Below are positions 43,479 through 52,446 of a DNA stretch of 64,000 nt, piece by piece (the stretch's first letter is position 1; each line of letters begins with the position of its first letter). This DNA is from Lacticaseibacillus chiayiensis (lineage in GTDB: Bacteria > Bacillota > Bacilli > Lactobacillales > Lactobacillaceae). Where the stretch lies: assembly GCF_004123795.1 (NCBI RefSeq), contig NZ_MSSM01000006.1, forward strand, positions 45,267 to 109,266, read 5' to 3'. The notes beneath the pieces are model-generated. The model was not told where the DNA came from, searched no databases, and saw only the letters and a program-made list of their open reading frames with translations. A program made the translations under genes and the position numbers.

Positions 43479-44402
43479 ATGAATGTTGTTCTTATTTCAA
43501 TCGCAGTGATTGTTTTAGTCATCGTTATCGCTGTGCTTTTCACCAGCGTTGCCATTATCCATACTGGTGAAGTTGGCATTGTCGAGCGACTTGGTAAGTA
43601 TGTGGCAACCCTGCAACCCGGTTTTCATGTGGTACCGCCGTTTATCTATCGCATCACCGAAATTGTCAACATGAAGCAGATTCCGTTAAAAGTTGACGAG
43701 CAAGAGGTCATCACAAAAGATAACGTTGTTGTGCGAATTTCCGAAACACTTAAATATCACATTACTGATGTCAACGCCTATGTATACCAAAACAAGGATT
43801 CCGTTCTTTCAATGGTCCAGGATACTCGGGCTAACTTGCGGGGCATTATTGGTAATATGGATCTGAACGATGTTTTGAACGGCACCGAAACCATTAACCA
43901 AACCTTGTTCCAGCAAATTGCCGAAACAACTGCCGGTTATGGCTTGAATGTCGATCGGGTCAACATTGATTCCATTCAGGTAGATGCCACGATTCAGGAT
44001 TCCATGAACAAACTGCTACGGGCTTCACGGGAAAAGGAAGCCAACATCATGGAAGCGGAAGGGCACAAACAAGCTGCCATTGCCAAGGCTGAAGGTGAAA
44101 AACAGGCGGCTATCCTGGAAGCCGAGGCCAATAAGCAAACCCAGATTCTCCAGGCTCAGGGCCACGCGGAAAGTCAACGATTAATCGCGGCTGCGGTCAA
44201 GGATCAGATCAATTCAATCAATGCCGGTCTGATCGACAATGGCGACTTATATTTGAAGTATAAGAACGTTGAAGCTATCGAAGCATTGGCTAAAGGCACT
44301 GCCAACACGGTTGTTTTACCAAGCACGGCTATTGATTCATTAGGCACTTTGCCTGCGCTCGGCACGTTGTTTAATCAAAAGCCAGATACGAAAGAAAATT
44401 AA
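43479..44402 (+). CDS. SPFH/Band 7 (stomatin/prohibitin-like) membrane protein
   Basis: 307 residues: an N-terminal membrane helix (about 3-26), a SPFH domain (about 30-190, with HTGEVGIVERLGKYVATLQPGFH), then a long Ala/Glu/Gln-rich coiled coil (about 190-250, EAEGHKQAAIAKAEGEKQ-type repeats). Stomatins oligomerise and organise membrane microdomains. ATG 43479 has GGGGGG about 8 nt upstream; a TTG at 43473 is less likely. The NfeD-like gene before it is probably co-transcribed and its product a binding partner. Confidence 0.93.
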   Translation: MNVVLISIAVIVLVIVIAVLFTSVAIIHTGEVGIVERLGKYVATLQPGFHVVPPFIYRITEIVNMKQIPLKVDEQEVITKDNVVVRISETLKYHITDVNAYVYQNKDSVLSMVQDTRANLRGIIGNMDLNDVLNGTETINQTLFQQIAETTAGYGLNVDRVNIDSIQVDATIQDSMNKLLRASREKEANIMEAEGHKQAAIAKAEGEKQAAILEAEANKQTQILQAQGHAESQRLIAAAVKDQINSINAGLIDNGDLYLKYKNVEAIEALAKGTANTVVLPSTAIDSLGTLPALGTLFNQKPDTKEN

Positions 44403-44601
44403 GCCTTTTAAGTCGAATCGCACGAGTTGCCCTTCGACTTTCTAGTTCTGGGTATCGTTAGCTTCCAACAGCGCACCTGAATCTTTAAACAACTTGGCTA
44501 TTTTATGTTGCTAGCAGCCCTTTCACTTTCGTAACGAGGCCAAATAGCGCAGTCTTGATTTAAATAAGCCCGTTATTCATCGGGCATTTTGAGGTGAGTC
44601 C

Positions 44602-45474
44602 ATGTATCAACTCTTAACCGATTCTTGTTGTGATCTGCCTTATCAGACGCTGCATGATCATCATGTCGATTTCGTTTCGATGCACTTTGCGATTGATGGC
44701 GTGGAATACGAAGACGATCTTGGTGAAAATCATTATGATATCAACGCCTTTTATCAGCAGCTCAAACAGAATGTTATGCCGACCACCACGCAGGTTAACG
44801 TCGGCCAGTTTGTTGACTTCTTCACGCCTTACGTCAAAACGAAGACACCCATTCTCTACATTGGCTTTTCCAGTGGTCTGAGCGGAACTTTCAACTCAGC
44901 CACCCAAGCACGAACCATGTTGCTAGAGAAGTATCCGGACGCGCAGATTTATTTGGTTGACACCTTGGCCGCATGTGCTGGTGAAGGCCAGTTTGTCCTT
45001 GACGCCATTGATAAACGCGATGCCGGCATGGCAATTGATGAATTAGCGAAGTGGTTGACTGATCGGCGTCTGCAATATCGGATGTGGTTCACCGTGGATA
45101 AACTCGATTTTCTGTACCATGGCGGCCGGGTTTCCCGAACGTCGGCGGCACTGGGCACCATGTTGAACATCAAACCAGTAATGGATGTTGATACCGCTGG
45201 CAAATTACGGGTTGTTCGCAAAGTCCGCGCCCGCAAGCGCTCACTCGTTGATTTAGCTAACGAAACCTTAAAAGCCATTCAGGAAAATCCTCAACACCGC
45301 GTCATCATTTCCACTTCCGGTGATCGGGAAGCAGCAAACTTTATCAAAGATCGATTACACGAAGCCTCACCGCAAACCCCATTGCAAATCGGTAATATCG
45401 GTCCGACAATTGCCAGCCACACCGGCTTCGGCTGCGTCGCGGTTTTCTCAATGGCAACGGAAGATCGACAGTAA
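44602..45474 (+). CDS. DegV family fatty acid-binding protein (FakB-like)
   Basis: 290 residues of DegV/FakB type. FakB proteins bind an acyl chain and present it to FakA kinase for phosphorylation. The start LLTDSCCDLPYQTL, the TTQVNVGQFVDFF segment, YIGFSSGLSGTFNSA (the acyl-head binding Ser cluster) and the GRVSRTSAALGTMLNIKPVM motif are all typical. No fakA is in view. GAGGTGAG is about 6 nt before ATG 44602. Confidence 0.93.
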   Translation: MYQLLTDSCCDLPYQTLHDHHVDFVSMHFAIDGVEYEDDLGENHYDINAFYQQLKQNVMPTTTQVNVGQFVDFFTPYVKTKTPILYIGFSSGLSGTFNSATQARTMLLEKYPDAQIYLVDTLAACAGEGQFVLDAIDKRDAGMAIDELAKWLTDRRLQYRMWFTVDKLDFLYHGGRVSRTSAALGTMLNIKPVMDVDTAGKLRVVRKVRARKRSLVDLANETLKAIQENPQHRVIISTSGDREAANFIKDRLHEASPQTPLQIGNIGPTIASHTGFGCVAVFSMATEDRQ

Positions 45475-45589
45475 TTCACGTAAAAGCCACGTATGTTTAC
45501 ATTCAAAAAGCCCCACAATAGCTCTCAAGCACTTTCATTGATCACAAATCTGAAAATGCTCTATTTTTCAATAAGGAGGCTACCCAGTT

Positions 45590-46045
45590 ATGGCGACACG
45601 ACGCGCACTGCCACAAGATATTCCGCATCTATTGCCGCTTATCCAAGGCTATTATCACGATAGTCCGGTGCCGCTGACTATTGATCCGCCGGTAATGGCA
45701 GCACACCTTGAGCGCTTACGTACCGATGCTGGGCTCGGTTATTTGTTAGTCGCAGAACGCAATGAGCAGTTGGCCGGTTTTGCCATTTTATATCGCAGTT
45801 TCGATACCCGGACACTAAAGCCGCTGCTTATCATCAATGATGTCTATGTCGCCCCTAAGTTCCGCCGCCATGGACTGGCTCGTCAACTCATGACCGCGGC
45901 GTTCAGTCTGGCAACCGATGAAGGCTTTGCGAGTGCCAACTGGCAGACCCGCACCAGTAACCTTGGCGCCCAGCATTTGTACGACCAGATTGGCGAACGG
46001 GAAACCGGGTGGCTACACTACCATCATGCGATTCCTAACGTATAG
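45590..46045 (+). CDS. GNAT family N-acetyltransferase
   Basis: 151 residues with a full GNAT fold: motif A is VYVAPKFRRHGLARQLMTAAF (R-x-x-G/H-x-A), preceded by LIINDVYV and followed by the NWQTRTSNLGAQHLYDQIG motif B. Substrate unknown. AAGGAGG lies 10 nt before ATG 45590. A strong bidirectional terminator follows. Confidence 0.88.
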   Translation: MATRRALPQDIPHLLPLIQGYYHDSPVPLTIDPPVMAAHLERLRTDAGLGYLLVAERNEQLAGFAILYRSFDTRTLKPLLIINDVYVAPKFRRHGLARQLMTAAFSLATDEGFASANWQTRTSNLGAQHLYDQIGERETGWLHYHHAIPNV

Positions 46046-46089
46046 AAAAAATCTGGCTCTTGTCATCAGTGATGAGAGCCAGATTTTTA
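46046..46089 (+). terminator. Rho-independent terminator, bidirectional
   Basis: AAAATCTGGCTCT (46047-46060) and AGAGCCAGATTTTT (46075-46088) pair; both strands carry T-rich tails. Confidence 0.9.
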
Positions 46090-46127
46090 AACTAATTTCT
46101 TTCATTTAAAACACTTTTACTTACACA

Positions 46128-46382
46128 CTACCGATGCCAAATGGTAAGCCGCTTCTTCGGCTGCCGATACATCCCATCTTGCGGTTGTACCTGGAAAGCT
46201 TGGCACCAAGCCGGAAAATTCTGGACTGGCACATTCACGCGTAACGTAGCTGGCGCATGGACATCCTGACGTAATACGGTTTTAACTCGCTCCGGCCACA
46301 TTTTGGCGGCCCATGAACGGGCATAGGTCATGAAAAATGCCTGCAGATCCTTGACATCAGGGTGGTCGCCGAGCAAAGCCAT
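46128..46382 (-). pseudogene. C-terminal remnant of an M13-family endopeptidase (PepO-like)
   Basis: The frame reads GISMALLGDHPDVKDLQAFF and then DVHAPATLRVNVPVQNF, AFQVQPQDGMY and KKRLTIW, which is the C-terminal end of neprilysin/PepO peptidases (family pattern D-x-HAPxxLRxN...NxxxF...F.......M......RVxIW). Only about 85 residues of a normal 630 remain; there is no HExxH or upstream peptidase sequence in the 120 bp before the next gene. The frame runs to 46442. Internally, GAGGGG stands 7 nt before ATG 46382, so a short 84-residue product could still be made. Confidence 0.7.
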
Positions 46383-46505
46383 TGAAATCCCCTCGTTTCT
46401 TGATCGTAAGTTCAGCATATTTTTAAAAACAAAAGGCGTCAATCACTTGCACATCGCGTCTGAAACCACTATGTTGAAAATAAGTAGGATAGTGAGGGTG
46501 ATCAA

Positions 46506-47381
46506 ATGACATTAGAAAAATGTTGCTTTGACGGCACAGGCACGTTTGACATTAAAGCATTCACAACGGCACCACCAGATGAATTCAAGGACAAAAAGGA
46601 CAAAATCAAGGAAGATATCGAGCATAACATCAAGAAACTATCGAAGGTGCAAGAACATTTGGCTGCACAGAAGCAATATAGCGTTTTGATTATTTTTCAG
46701 GGGATGGATGCAGCCGGGAAAGACAGCATGATTGAGCATGTGATGTCTGGAATCAATCCCCAAGGAACAACGGTTGTGTCGTTTAAGGTACCTACTGAGT
46801 TAGAACTGAGCCATGACTTTTTGTGGCGGATTCATAATGCTTTTCCCGCTGGCGGCGAATTAACAGTCTTCAATCGCTCACATTACGAAGAAGTGCTCGT
46901 TGATCGCGTGCATCCGGAATTGTTGTTGAAGGAAAATCTTCCTGGCATTGATTCGGTTTCCGATGTGCACGATAACTTGTGGACAGAGCGCTTTAATGAC
47001 ATTAAGGCACTTGAATCGTACGCACGCCGTAATGGCATCTTACTTTTAAAGTTTTTCCTGCATATCTCCAAAGCCGAGCAAAAAGACCGCTTCCTCAAGC
47101 GCATCGAAATTCCGGAGAAAAACTGGAAGTTCTCGCTAGCTGATATTCGGGAACGGCGCTATTGGGACGATTATCAAAAGGCTTACCAAGAAGCCATTCA
47201 GCACACCGCCACCAAGAAAAATCCGTGGTACATTATTCCTTCTGATGACAAATGGTACTCGCGCCTAGCCGTTTCGCAGATTATCAATCGCGAAGTAACC
47301 GCCCTACCGCTCAAGTATCCGGTTATCTCGGCAGCGCAAAAGCAAGGTTTGGTTCAGGCCGTGGCTGACTTGAAAGATTAA
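46506..47381 (+). CDS. Polyphosphate kinase 2 family protein (polyphosphate:nucleotide phosphotransferase)
   Basis: PPK2 enzymes use polyphosphate to phosphorylate AMP, ADP, GMP or GDP. The 291-residue protein has the PPK2 Walker A GMDAAGKDSMIEHVMSG (about 74-90), the lid FNRSHYEEVLVDRVHPE (with the conserved RSHYE) and the second Walker-like region IHAKLAED-type segment (HISKAEQKDRF). Its short length and GTTVVSFKVPTELELSHDFLWR segment suit the AMP-phosphorylating or class III subgroup, but the class needs phylogeny. AGTGAGGG precedes ATG 46506. The ppx-ppk1-ppx operon lies 33 kb away. Confidence 0.92.
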   Translation: MTLEKCCFDGTGTFDIKAFTTAPPDEFKDKKDKIKEDIEHNIKKLSKVQEHLAAQKQYSVLIIFQGMDAAGKDSMIEHVMSGINPQGTTVVSFKVPTELELSHDFLWRIHNAFPAGGELTVFNRSHYEEVLVDRVHPELLLKENLPGIDSVSDVHDNLWTERFNDIKALESYARRNGILLLKFFLHISKAEQKDRFLKRIEIPEKNWKFSLADIRERRYWDDYQKAYQEAIQHTATKKNPWYIIPSDDKWYSRLAVSQIINREVTALPLKYPVISAAQKQGLVQAVADLKD

Positions 47382-47409
47382 ATTTATTTTGTTTGAAACA
47401 GTTTCAGAT

Positions 47410-47455
47410 AAAAAGTCCCTTAACTTCATTACCTCTGAAGTTAAGGGACTTTTTA
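47410..47455 (+). terminator. Rho-independent terminator, bidirectional
   Basis: AAAAAGTCCCTTAACTTC (47410-47428) pairs with GAAGTTAAGGGACTTTTT (47437-47454), with T-rich tails on both strands. It overlaps the stop region of the convergent HAD gene. Confidence 0.92.
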
Positions 47456-48268
47456 TTGCGCCTCGCCCATGGCATACCGCTGAATCGCAACGGCCGCGCC
47501 ATCGTGATCATTATCAGGTACAACTGTTTTAATGACTGCTGATACTTGTGGCAAGGCATTAGCTAAGGTCACGCCTAGCCCTGCTGCCTGTAACATAGGC
47601 AGATCATTTTCCCCGTCGCCAAGCGCCATCGTTTCCGATATCGGGACGTTGTACAACGAGCTGAGGGTTTGTAAAGCCGATTTTTTTGAAACCCCCTGCC
47701 GCACAATTTCCAGATAGGTCGACTTTGATCGGCTGGCAACCAGCTGCCATTCCGGATGCGCCAAAATGATTTTCTCGGCTTTATCCACCATAGCCGGATC
47801 GCCCATGCATAACATTTTCTGCACCGACAAATTATTGATTAGCATGTCCCAGATCGGTGCGGTTGTCGGCTTCATATCAGTGATCACAGCTTCCTGATCG
47901 GTCCATTTATCAAAAGCAACGACATACCAGTGCGTGCCACTGAATATGTTCAAGCTCAGAGGAAGCGTCGATAAGGCGTGATAGACGTGGGGTCCAACTC
48001 CTTCCGGCCAGGAGGTTGCCGCTAATATCCGAAGCTGTTCACCTTCTGACTGGCCAATCAAAGCACCGTTCAGACTGACCAGCGGCATGGCCAGTCCCAT
48101 TTGGCGGGCCAATGCGGTCATCGCTAAAGGAGGGCGTGCCGACGCCAAGACGAAAACTCCGCCTGCAGCAACATAAGCCTGAATTGCCTGTTTAACACCC
48201 GCCGTCAGCTGATGTTGCGAATTCAGCAGCGTGCCATCAATATCACTCAAAATCAAACGATAGCGCAA
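47453..48268 (-). CDS. Cof-type HAD-IIB phosphatase
   Basis: About 271 residues. Motif I is LILSDIDGTLLNSQH (about 5-19), the C2 cap spans about 85-190, and motif IV is LGDGENDLPML (about 219-229) followed by VTLANALPQV. It is a paralogue of the HAD phosphatase at 34346-35158, with different substrate-cap residues. The start is TTG 48268, 9 nt after GGAAGGGAG; the frame reaches 48334 without another ribosome site. Confidence 0.9.
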   Translation of the reverse strand: MRYRLILSDIDGTLLNSQHQLTAGVKQAIQAYVAAGGVFVLASARPPLAMTALARQMGLAMPLVSLNGALIGQSEGEQLRILAATSWPEGVGPHVYHALSTLPLSLNIFSGTHWYVVAFDKWTDQEAVITDMKPTTAPIWDMLINNLSVQKMLCMGDPAMVDKAEKIILAHPEWQLVASRSKSTYLEIVRQGVSKKSALQTLSSLYNVPISETMALGDGENDLPMLQAAGLGVTLANALPQVSAVIKTVVPDNDHDGAAVAIQRYAMGEAQ

Positions 48269-48373
48269 GAAAAAAATCTCCCTTCCAGATAAGGATGAAC
48301 CAGATATTTTCAAAAAGGTAACTGGAAGCATCATACCCTCATCATTTCAAGAGGCAACTGACCTTGTCAAGTA

Positions 48374-49579
48374 CTATCTGCTATGCGCCGCTGGATGTAG
48401 CGGATCATTCAGCGCAGGAATGCTCTCCCGAACTGCAAAGGCAAAACCTAACGTTGCCAAGAGAATTAAACCCGTCGCACCGACAAAAAGCAAACGGTAA
48501 CTGTTGGTTCCTTCAATAATCATCGCACCCAACAACGGTCCCAGAGCCCGGCCCGCGGAAGCAAATCCCTGAATCAGTCCCTGATAACGACCTTGTTGCA
48601 CAAGTGGCGTAAACAACGTCACATAAGTCGAAACAGCCGGCAACGCCAGAACTTCTCCTACCGTCAAAACGACCATCGCACCAATAAACGTCGGGTAGGC
48701 CCCAGAACCATTCAACAAAATCAAAAAAGATCCGGCAAACAAGATAAAGCCAACGATCAAGCGTAGTCGAATATGTTTCAACAACCACCGATCAAATGCT
48801 GTCAAAACCGGCTGGAACACCACAATCAATAACGCGTTGATCGTCCATAGGAAACTGTAATCTTTAATGGTTAATCCTTCACTTAACATAAAGGCAGAAA
48901 TGTTACTTTGCCACTGTTCGTACATCAACCATGTCACAAACAACGTCACCATCAACATCACCAGACGTGGTCGCGCAGGATTCCGTGCTTCCTGGGTCAC
49001 TTGCTTGGCGGACGCCGTGATTGGCACCTTTTCAATGCGATAGTGCCAGAGTGCGACCAACAAAAAGATGGCAAATAAGCCTGCTGCCGACGCAAACACA
49101 GTGGCAATGCCATAAGGTAAAACAAAGCCGACAATCAATGTGCCGATAACAAGGCCAAGGTTTGACGTAAAATAGAGTACATTAAACACAACACTTGGGC
49201 GCTTATCTTGAATGCGTGTCGCATAAGAATTAATGGCTGTTGCCGTCACCCCGCTGCCAAAACCAGAGATGACTAACAGCAACGGATATGCCGGCCACCC
49301 ATGAAAGAATATTAACAAAGCGGTCGCGCCAAGATTCAAGCCGATTCCAGCCAAAATAGTGCCATAAGGCTGCCAGTGATCGAACAGCCAGCCGCCGAGA
49401 CTATTGCCCACAACCATAAACATCGAATTCAAAAATAAAACGACGCCAGCCACGGTCAGCGACTCACCCAAATATTCATGCATGTAAATCGTTGTTAATG
49501 GCCAAATCAGGCTAATACCTGTATTGGTAATCAGTGATCCCAAAAACAACCACTTCATGGCCAAGGTCTTATGTTGCAC
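48374..49579 (-). CDS. MFS drug/metabolite exporter
   Basis: About 401 residues, twelve membrane helices in two halves with a central cytosolic loop (about 185-205). The loop between helices 2 and 3 (LGGWLFDHWQPYGTILAG) follows the MFS motif G-x-x-x-D-x-x-G/R. It resembles the YfmO/MdtH-type DHA1 group; the substrate is unknown. The best supported start is GTG 49579, after GGGGGAG; ATG 49597 has no ribosome site. Not obviously in an operon. Confidence 0.85.
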   Translation of the reverse strand: MQHKTLAMKWLFLGSLITNTGISLIWPLTTIYMHEYLGESLTVAGVVLFLNSMFMVVGNSLGGWLFDHWQPYGTILAGIGLNLGATALLIFFHGWPAYPLLLVISGFGSGVTATAINSYATRIQDKRPSVVFNVLYFTSNLGLVIGTLIVGFVLPYGIATVFASAAGLFAIFLLVALWHYRIEKVPITASAKQVTQEARNPARPRLVMLMVTLFVTWLMYEQWQSNISAFMLSEGLTIKDYSFLWTINALLIVVFQPVLTAFDRWLLKHIRLRLIVGFILFAGSFLILLNGSGAYPTFIGAMVVLTVGEVLALPAVSTYVTLFTPLVQQGRYQGLIQGFASAGRALGPLLGAMIIEGTNSYRLLFVGATGLILLATLGFAFAVRESIPALNDPLHPAAHSR

Positions 49580-49736
49580 AATGCTCCCCCATTTCATGTC
49601 ACTGCTACTGATGATAATAGAAACGAGCCGAAAATAGCAACTCGAATGAGCAAATATTTAGGCGGCTATCATGGTTTGCCCAAAAGTCGAATAAGAGGAG
49701 GTGACGAAGAAATCTCGATAAATCGCCCACACCATC

Positions 49737-49786
49737 AAAAAAGCCGATCTTAGTTTAAAGAATTTCGTCGCTAAGATCGGCTTTTT
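49737..49786 (-). terminator. Rho-independent terminator, bidirectional
   Basis: AAAAAGCCGATCTTAG (49738-49753) pairs with CTAAGATCGGCTTTTT (49771-49786); T-rich tails in both directions. It closes the rlmD transcript. Confidence 0.88.
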
Positions 49787-49832
49787 AGAATACTTGTACC
49801 TTAAATACTTGCTAACAAGCTTACACGCTAAA

Positions 49833-51194
49833 TCAATTAAGCGTCATAGCCGTGATACTTTCAATATGCTGCGTCTGAGGGAACATGTCCACTGGCTGGG
49901 TCTGCTTGGGGGTGTAACCGAATCCTGCCAACAATTGCAAATCCCGCGCCAATGTTGCCGGATTGCAAGAAACATAAACGATCTTTGGTGGTTTCATGTA
50001 ACCCACCGCATCAATGAAGCTCCTGTCCAAACCCTTACGCGGCGGATCAACCATCAGGACATCTACCGGTAAGTCAGCGTCTTTCCATTTCTGAATCACA
50101 TCTTCTGCTTTGCCGACTTCAAAGTTCACATTCTTAATGTGGTTGCGAGCGGCGTTTGCCTGAGCATCGCGCACCGCTGATTCAACCACTTCGACGCCGT
50201 AAACGTGTTTGGCATGACGCGCCATGGTTAGCGAAATGGTGCCAATACCGGAATAAGCATCGATAACCGTTTCTTTGCCGGTTAATCCTGCAGCTTCAAT
50301 GGCTTGCGTATAAAGCACTTCGGTTTGAACCGGATTCACTTGATAAAAGCTAACCGGCGAAATCTGGAACTCGCTGCCTAGCAGTTTATCCAAAAGATAA
50401 TCCTGTCCATAAATCGTTTTTGACTTGTGACCAAGGATAACATTAGTCCGTTTATCGTTTAAATTCACCACAACGCTTGTCACTTCCGGCAATGCCAGCG
50501 TCATTTCTTCAACAATATCTTTAAGGTGCGGCACCTGCCACGTGCGTGATACCAAGACGATCATCATCTGGTGCGTGGCACGGCCGCGGCGAACCATGAT
50601 GTTTCGAACAACGCCGCGGTTGGTCCGCTCATCATATGCCGGCACCTTGTATTTTCGTAAAAGATCCCGAACAACCACAATGGCGTGGTCAATTTTAGAA
50701 TCCTGAATCAGAAAATCCTCAATTGGCACAAGATCATGACTGTGTTTTTTATAAAAACCGGTTTGCAATTCACCGTTAACCATGCGAACCGGTACCTGCG
50801 CTTTGTTTCGATAACCGAGCGGATGTTTCATGCCAATAGTGGGCAGGACGTCAATCGCTAAGTGGGCTTTTTTATAAAGTTCTTCGATTTGGTGCTGTTT
50901 GAACTTCAACTGCGCCGGATAAGCCAAAATCGATAACGGAGCAATCCCCGTGCGAATGTAAGCACCGTCTGCCCCCGCAACTCGATCAGGCGAATCGGTC
51001 AGACGTTTGACCACCTTAGCAAAGCCGTATTGTTTTTGAACCTTGAGCACATGCACCTGCATCTTTTCGCCAGGCAAGGCATCCTCGATAAACAACGGGA
51101 AGCCAGCAACTTTTGCGACGCCCATGCCTTCATAAGTGAGATCTTGAATGGTAACTTCCAGATCCTGGTTCTTGATAACAGCTGGTTGGGCCAA
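49833..51194 (-). CDS. rlmD: 23S rRNA (uracil-C5)-methyltransferase, RlmD/RumA family
   Basis: SAM-dependent rRNA uracil methyltransferase of about 453 residues. An N-terminal TRAM RNA-binding domain (LEVTIQDLTYEGMGVAKVAGFPLFIEDALPGE, about 10-45) precedes the methyltransferase. The SAM motif is VIDAYSGIGTISLTMA, the NPPY-like DPPRKG follows, and the nucleophile Cys lies in VSCNPATLARD. It lacks the iron-sulfur cysteines of E. coli RumA, as is common in Gram-positives. TTG 51194 has AAAAGGAT about 7 nt upstream, overlapping the end of dagK; ATG 51203 is an alternative. Translationally coupled to dagK. Confidence 0.9.
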   Translation of the reverse strand: MAQPAVIKNQDLEVTIQDLTYEGMGVAKVAGFPLFIEDALPGEKMQVHVLKVQKQYGFAKVVKRLTDSPDRVAGADGAYIRTGIAPLSILAYPAQLKFKQHQIEELYKKAHLAIDVLPTIGMKHPLGYRNKAQVPVRMVNGELQTGFYKKHSHDLVPIEDFLIQDSKIDHAIVVVRDLLRKYKVPAYDERTNRGVVRNIMVRRGRATHQMMIVLVSRTWQVPHLKDIVEEMTLALPEVTSVVVNLNDKRTNVILGHKSKTIYGQDYLLDKLLGSEFQISPVSFYQVNPVQTEVLYTQAIEAAGLTGKETVIDAYSGIGTISLTMARHAKHVYGVEVVESAVRDAQANAARNHIKNVNFEVGKAEDVIQKWKDADLPVDVLMVDPPRKGLDRSFIDAVGYMKPPKIVYVSCNPATLARDLQLLAGFGYTPKQTQPVDMFPQTQHIESITAMTLN

Positions 51195-51195
51195 A

Positions 51196-52230
51196 TTAGT
51201 CATCCTTTTCATCTTGTGAGCCGATTTGACCATCACCATCAATATCACGATGAGAGATCGATTCGACTTCTGCCATGTAATCCTTTTGCTTCTGCGCATC
51301 CGTTCCAAGATTCTTGGTCGGGATTTCATCTAGATTAGCATACATCGCAATATGTTGCTTCAAATTAACAAACGTCATCGGCGCATCGCCGCCATATTCA
51401 CCATCTAAATTGATCTTTAGCGTTTCATTGCCACCGGTCTTGACTTTCAGCTTCTTAGTTTTGGTGTAAACAATGTTCGGGTCGTCAACATGTCGCCCGC
51501 CGTTGAACACAAGAGCCATCAATTTCAGTAAATTTGCCATATTCGCCGTTTTGACGATAATCAGCGAGAACTTGCCGTCACCTAAGGCAGCATCAGGCAC
51601 AATCTGTTCAAAGCCGCCAACCGAATTTGTCAAACCAAGAAAGAACATGCTAGCCGGTCCTTCATAAACACCACCGTCATATTCCAGTTTCATCGGCATC
51701 GTCCGAACAGCAGGCAACATTTCCGCACCTTTGATGACATAGGCGAAATAACCAAAAATCGATTTGACTTCAGAAGGAACAGAATAAGTGAGTTCACTTA
51801 ATAAGCCACCTGCCGCGATGTTCATAAAGTAATGTTGGTTTGCCTGACCAATGTCCATGCCCAACGTCTGCCCTTTTAAAATGACCCGCGCTGCTTCAAC
51901 GGGATTATCTCGGGAAATTCGCAATGCCCGCGCATAATCATTCGTCGTACCAGCGGGAATGATTGCCATTTTCGGGCGTTTCTTGGCTGGGGCAATCCCA
52001 TTGACAACCTCATTAATGGTTCCATCGCCACCAGCAGCAACAATCAGTTCAAAACCAGCCTCCGTTGCACGTTTTGCTTCATCGCGAGCAGAAAAAGGCT
52101 TTGGCGTTGTCTGAAACGTTGAGCTTTCATAGCCTGCCTGCTCCATAATATTCAAAATGTCAGGAACGAAACGCTTTAGCCCTTCGTTGCCGGATGTGGG
52201 GTTGTAAATCAAACGCGCCCGTTTTTGCAT
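51196..52230 (-). CDS. dagK: Diacylglycerol kinase (DagK/DgkB)
   Basis: Soluble diacylglycerol kinase of the LcsK/DgkB type: it phosphorylates diacylglycerol released by lipoteichoic acid synthesis, recycling it to phosphatidic acid. The 344-residue protein shows the nucleotide loop IYNPTSGNEG (about 8-17), the GGDGTINEVVNG motif (about 66-77), and PAGTTNDYARAL. The acidic tail ends SHRDIDGDGQIGSQDEKDD, in which DIDGDGQIG looks like a calcium-binding EF-hand-type loop, an unusual extension. ATG 52230 has GAGGTG 9 nt upstream. Confidence 0.92.
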   Translation of the reverse strand: MQKRARLIYNPTSGNEGLKRFVPDILNIMEQAGYESSTFQTTPKPFSARDEAKRATEAGFELIVAAGGDGTINEVVNGIAPAKKRPKMAIIPAGTTNDYARALRISRDNPVEAARVILKGQTLGMDIGQANQHYFMNIAAGGLLSELTYSVPSEVKSIFGYFAYVIKGAEMLPAVRTMPMKLEYDGGVYEGPASMFFLGLTNSVGGFEQIVPDAALGDGKFSLIIVKTANMANLLKLMALVFNGGRHVDDPNIVYTKTKKLKVKTGGNETLKINLDGEYGGDAPMTFVNLKQHIAMYANLDEIPTKNLGTDAQKQKDYMAEVESISHRDIDGDGQIGSQDEKDD

Positions 52231-52344
52231 GACTCTTACACCTCTACCCACAAGTTAGCGTCCTACCGCAAACTTATGGACTTTCTTTATTCGGCTGGCA
52301 TTGACCAGCATCAGAATCAATCTATGATTTAGGTTAGTCTAAAC

Positions 52345-52386
52345 CTAAAAGACGGCGACCCTTGATGTCATCCCGGGTCGCCGTCA
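52345..52386 (-). terminator. Rho-independent terminator after gatB
   Basis: GACGGCGACCC (52351-52361) pairs with GGGTCGCCGTC (52375-52385); on the minus strand TTTTAGG follows. It separates the gat genes from dagK. Confidence 0.8.
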
Positions 52387-52446
52387 ACCTTTACCAATTG
52401 TGTGTGTCCAACCTACAACTGGATCACAGCTGTGCTGAAACGCCGA

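Noticed and set aside
49571..49753. 60-codon frame upstream of the terminator at 49737
   Set aside because: No ribosome site; it overlaps the start of the MFS gene and the terminator stem.
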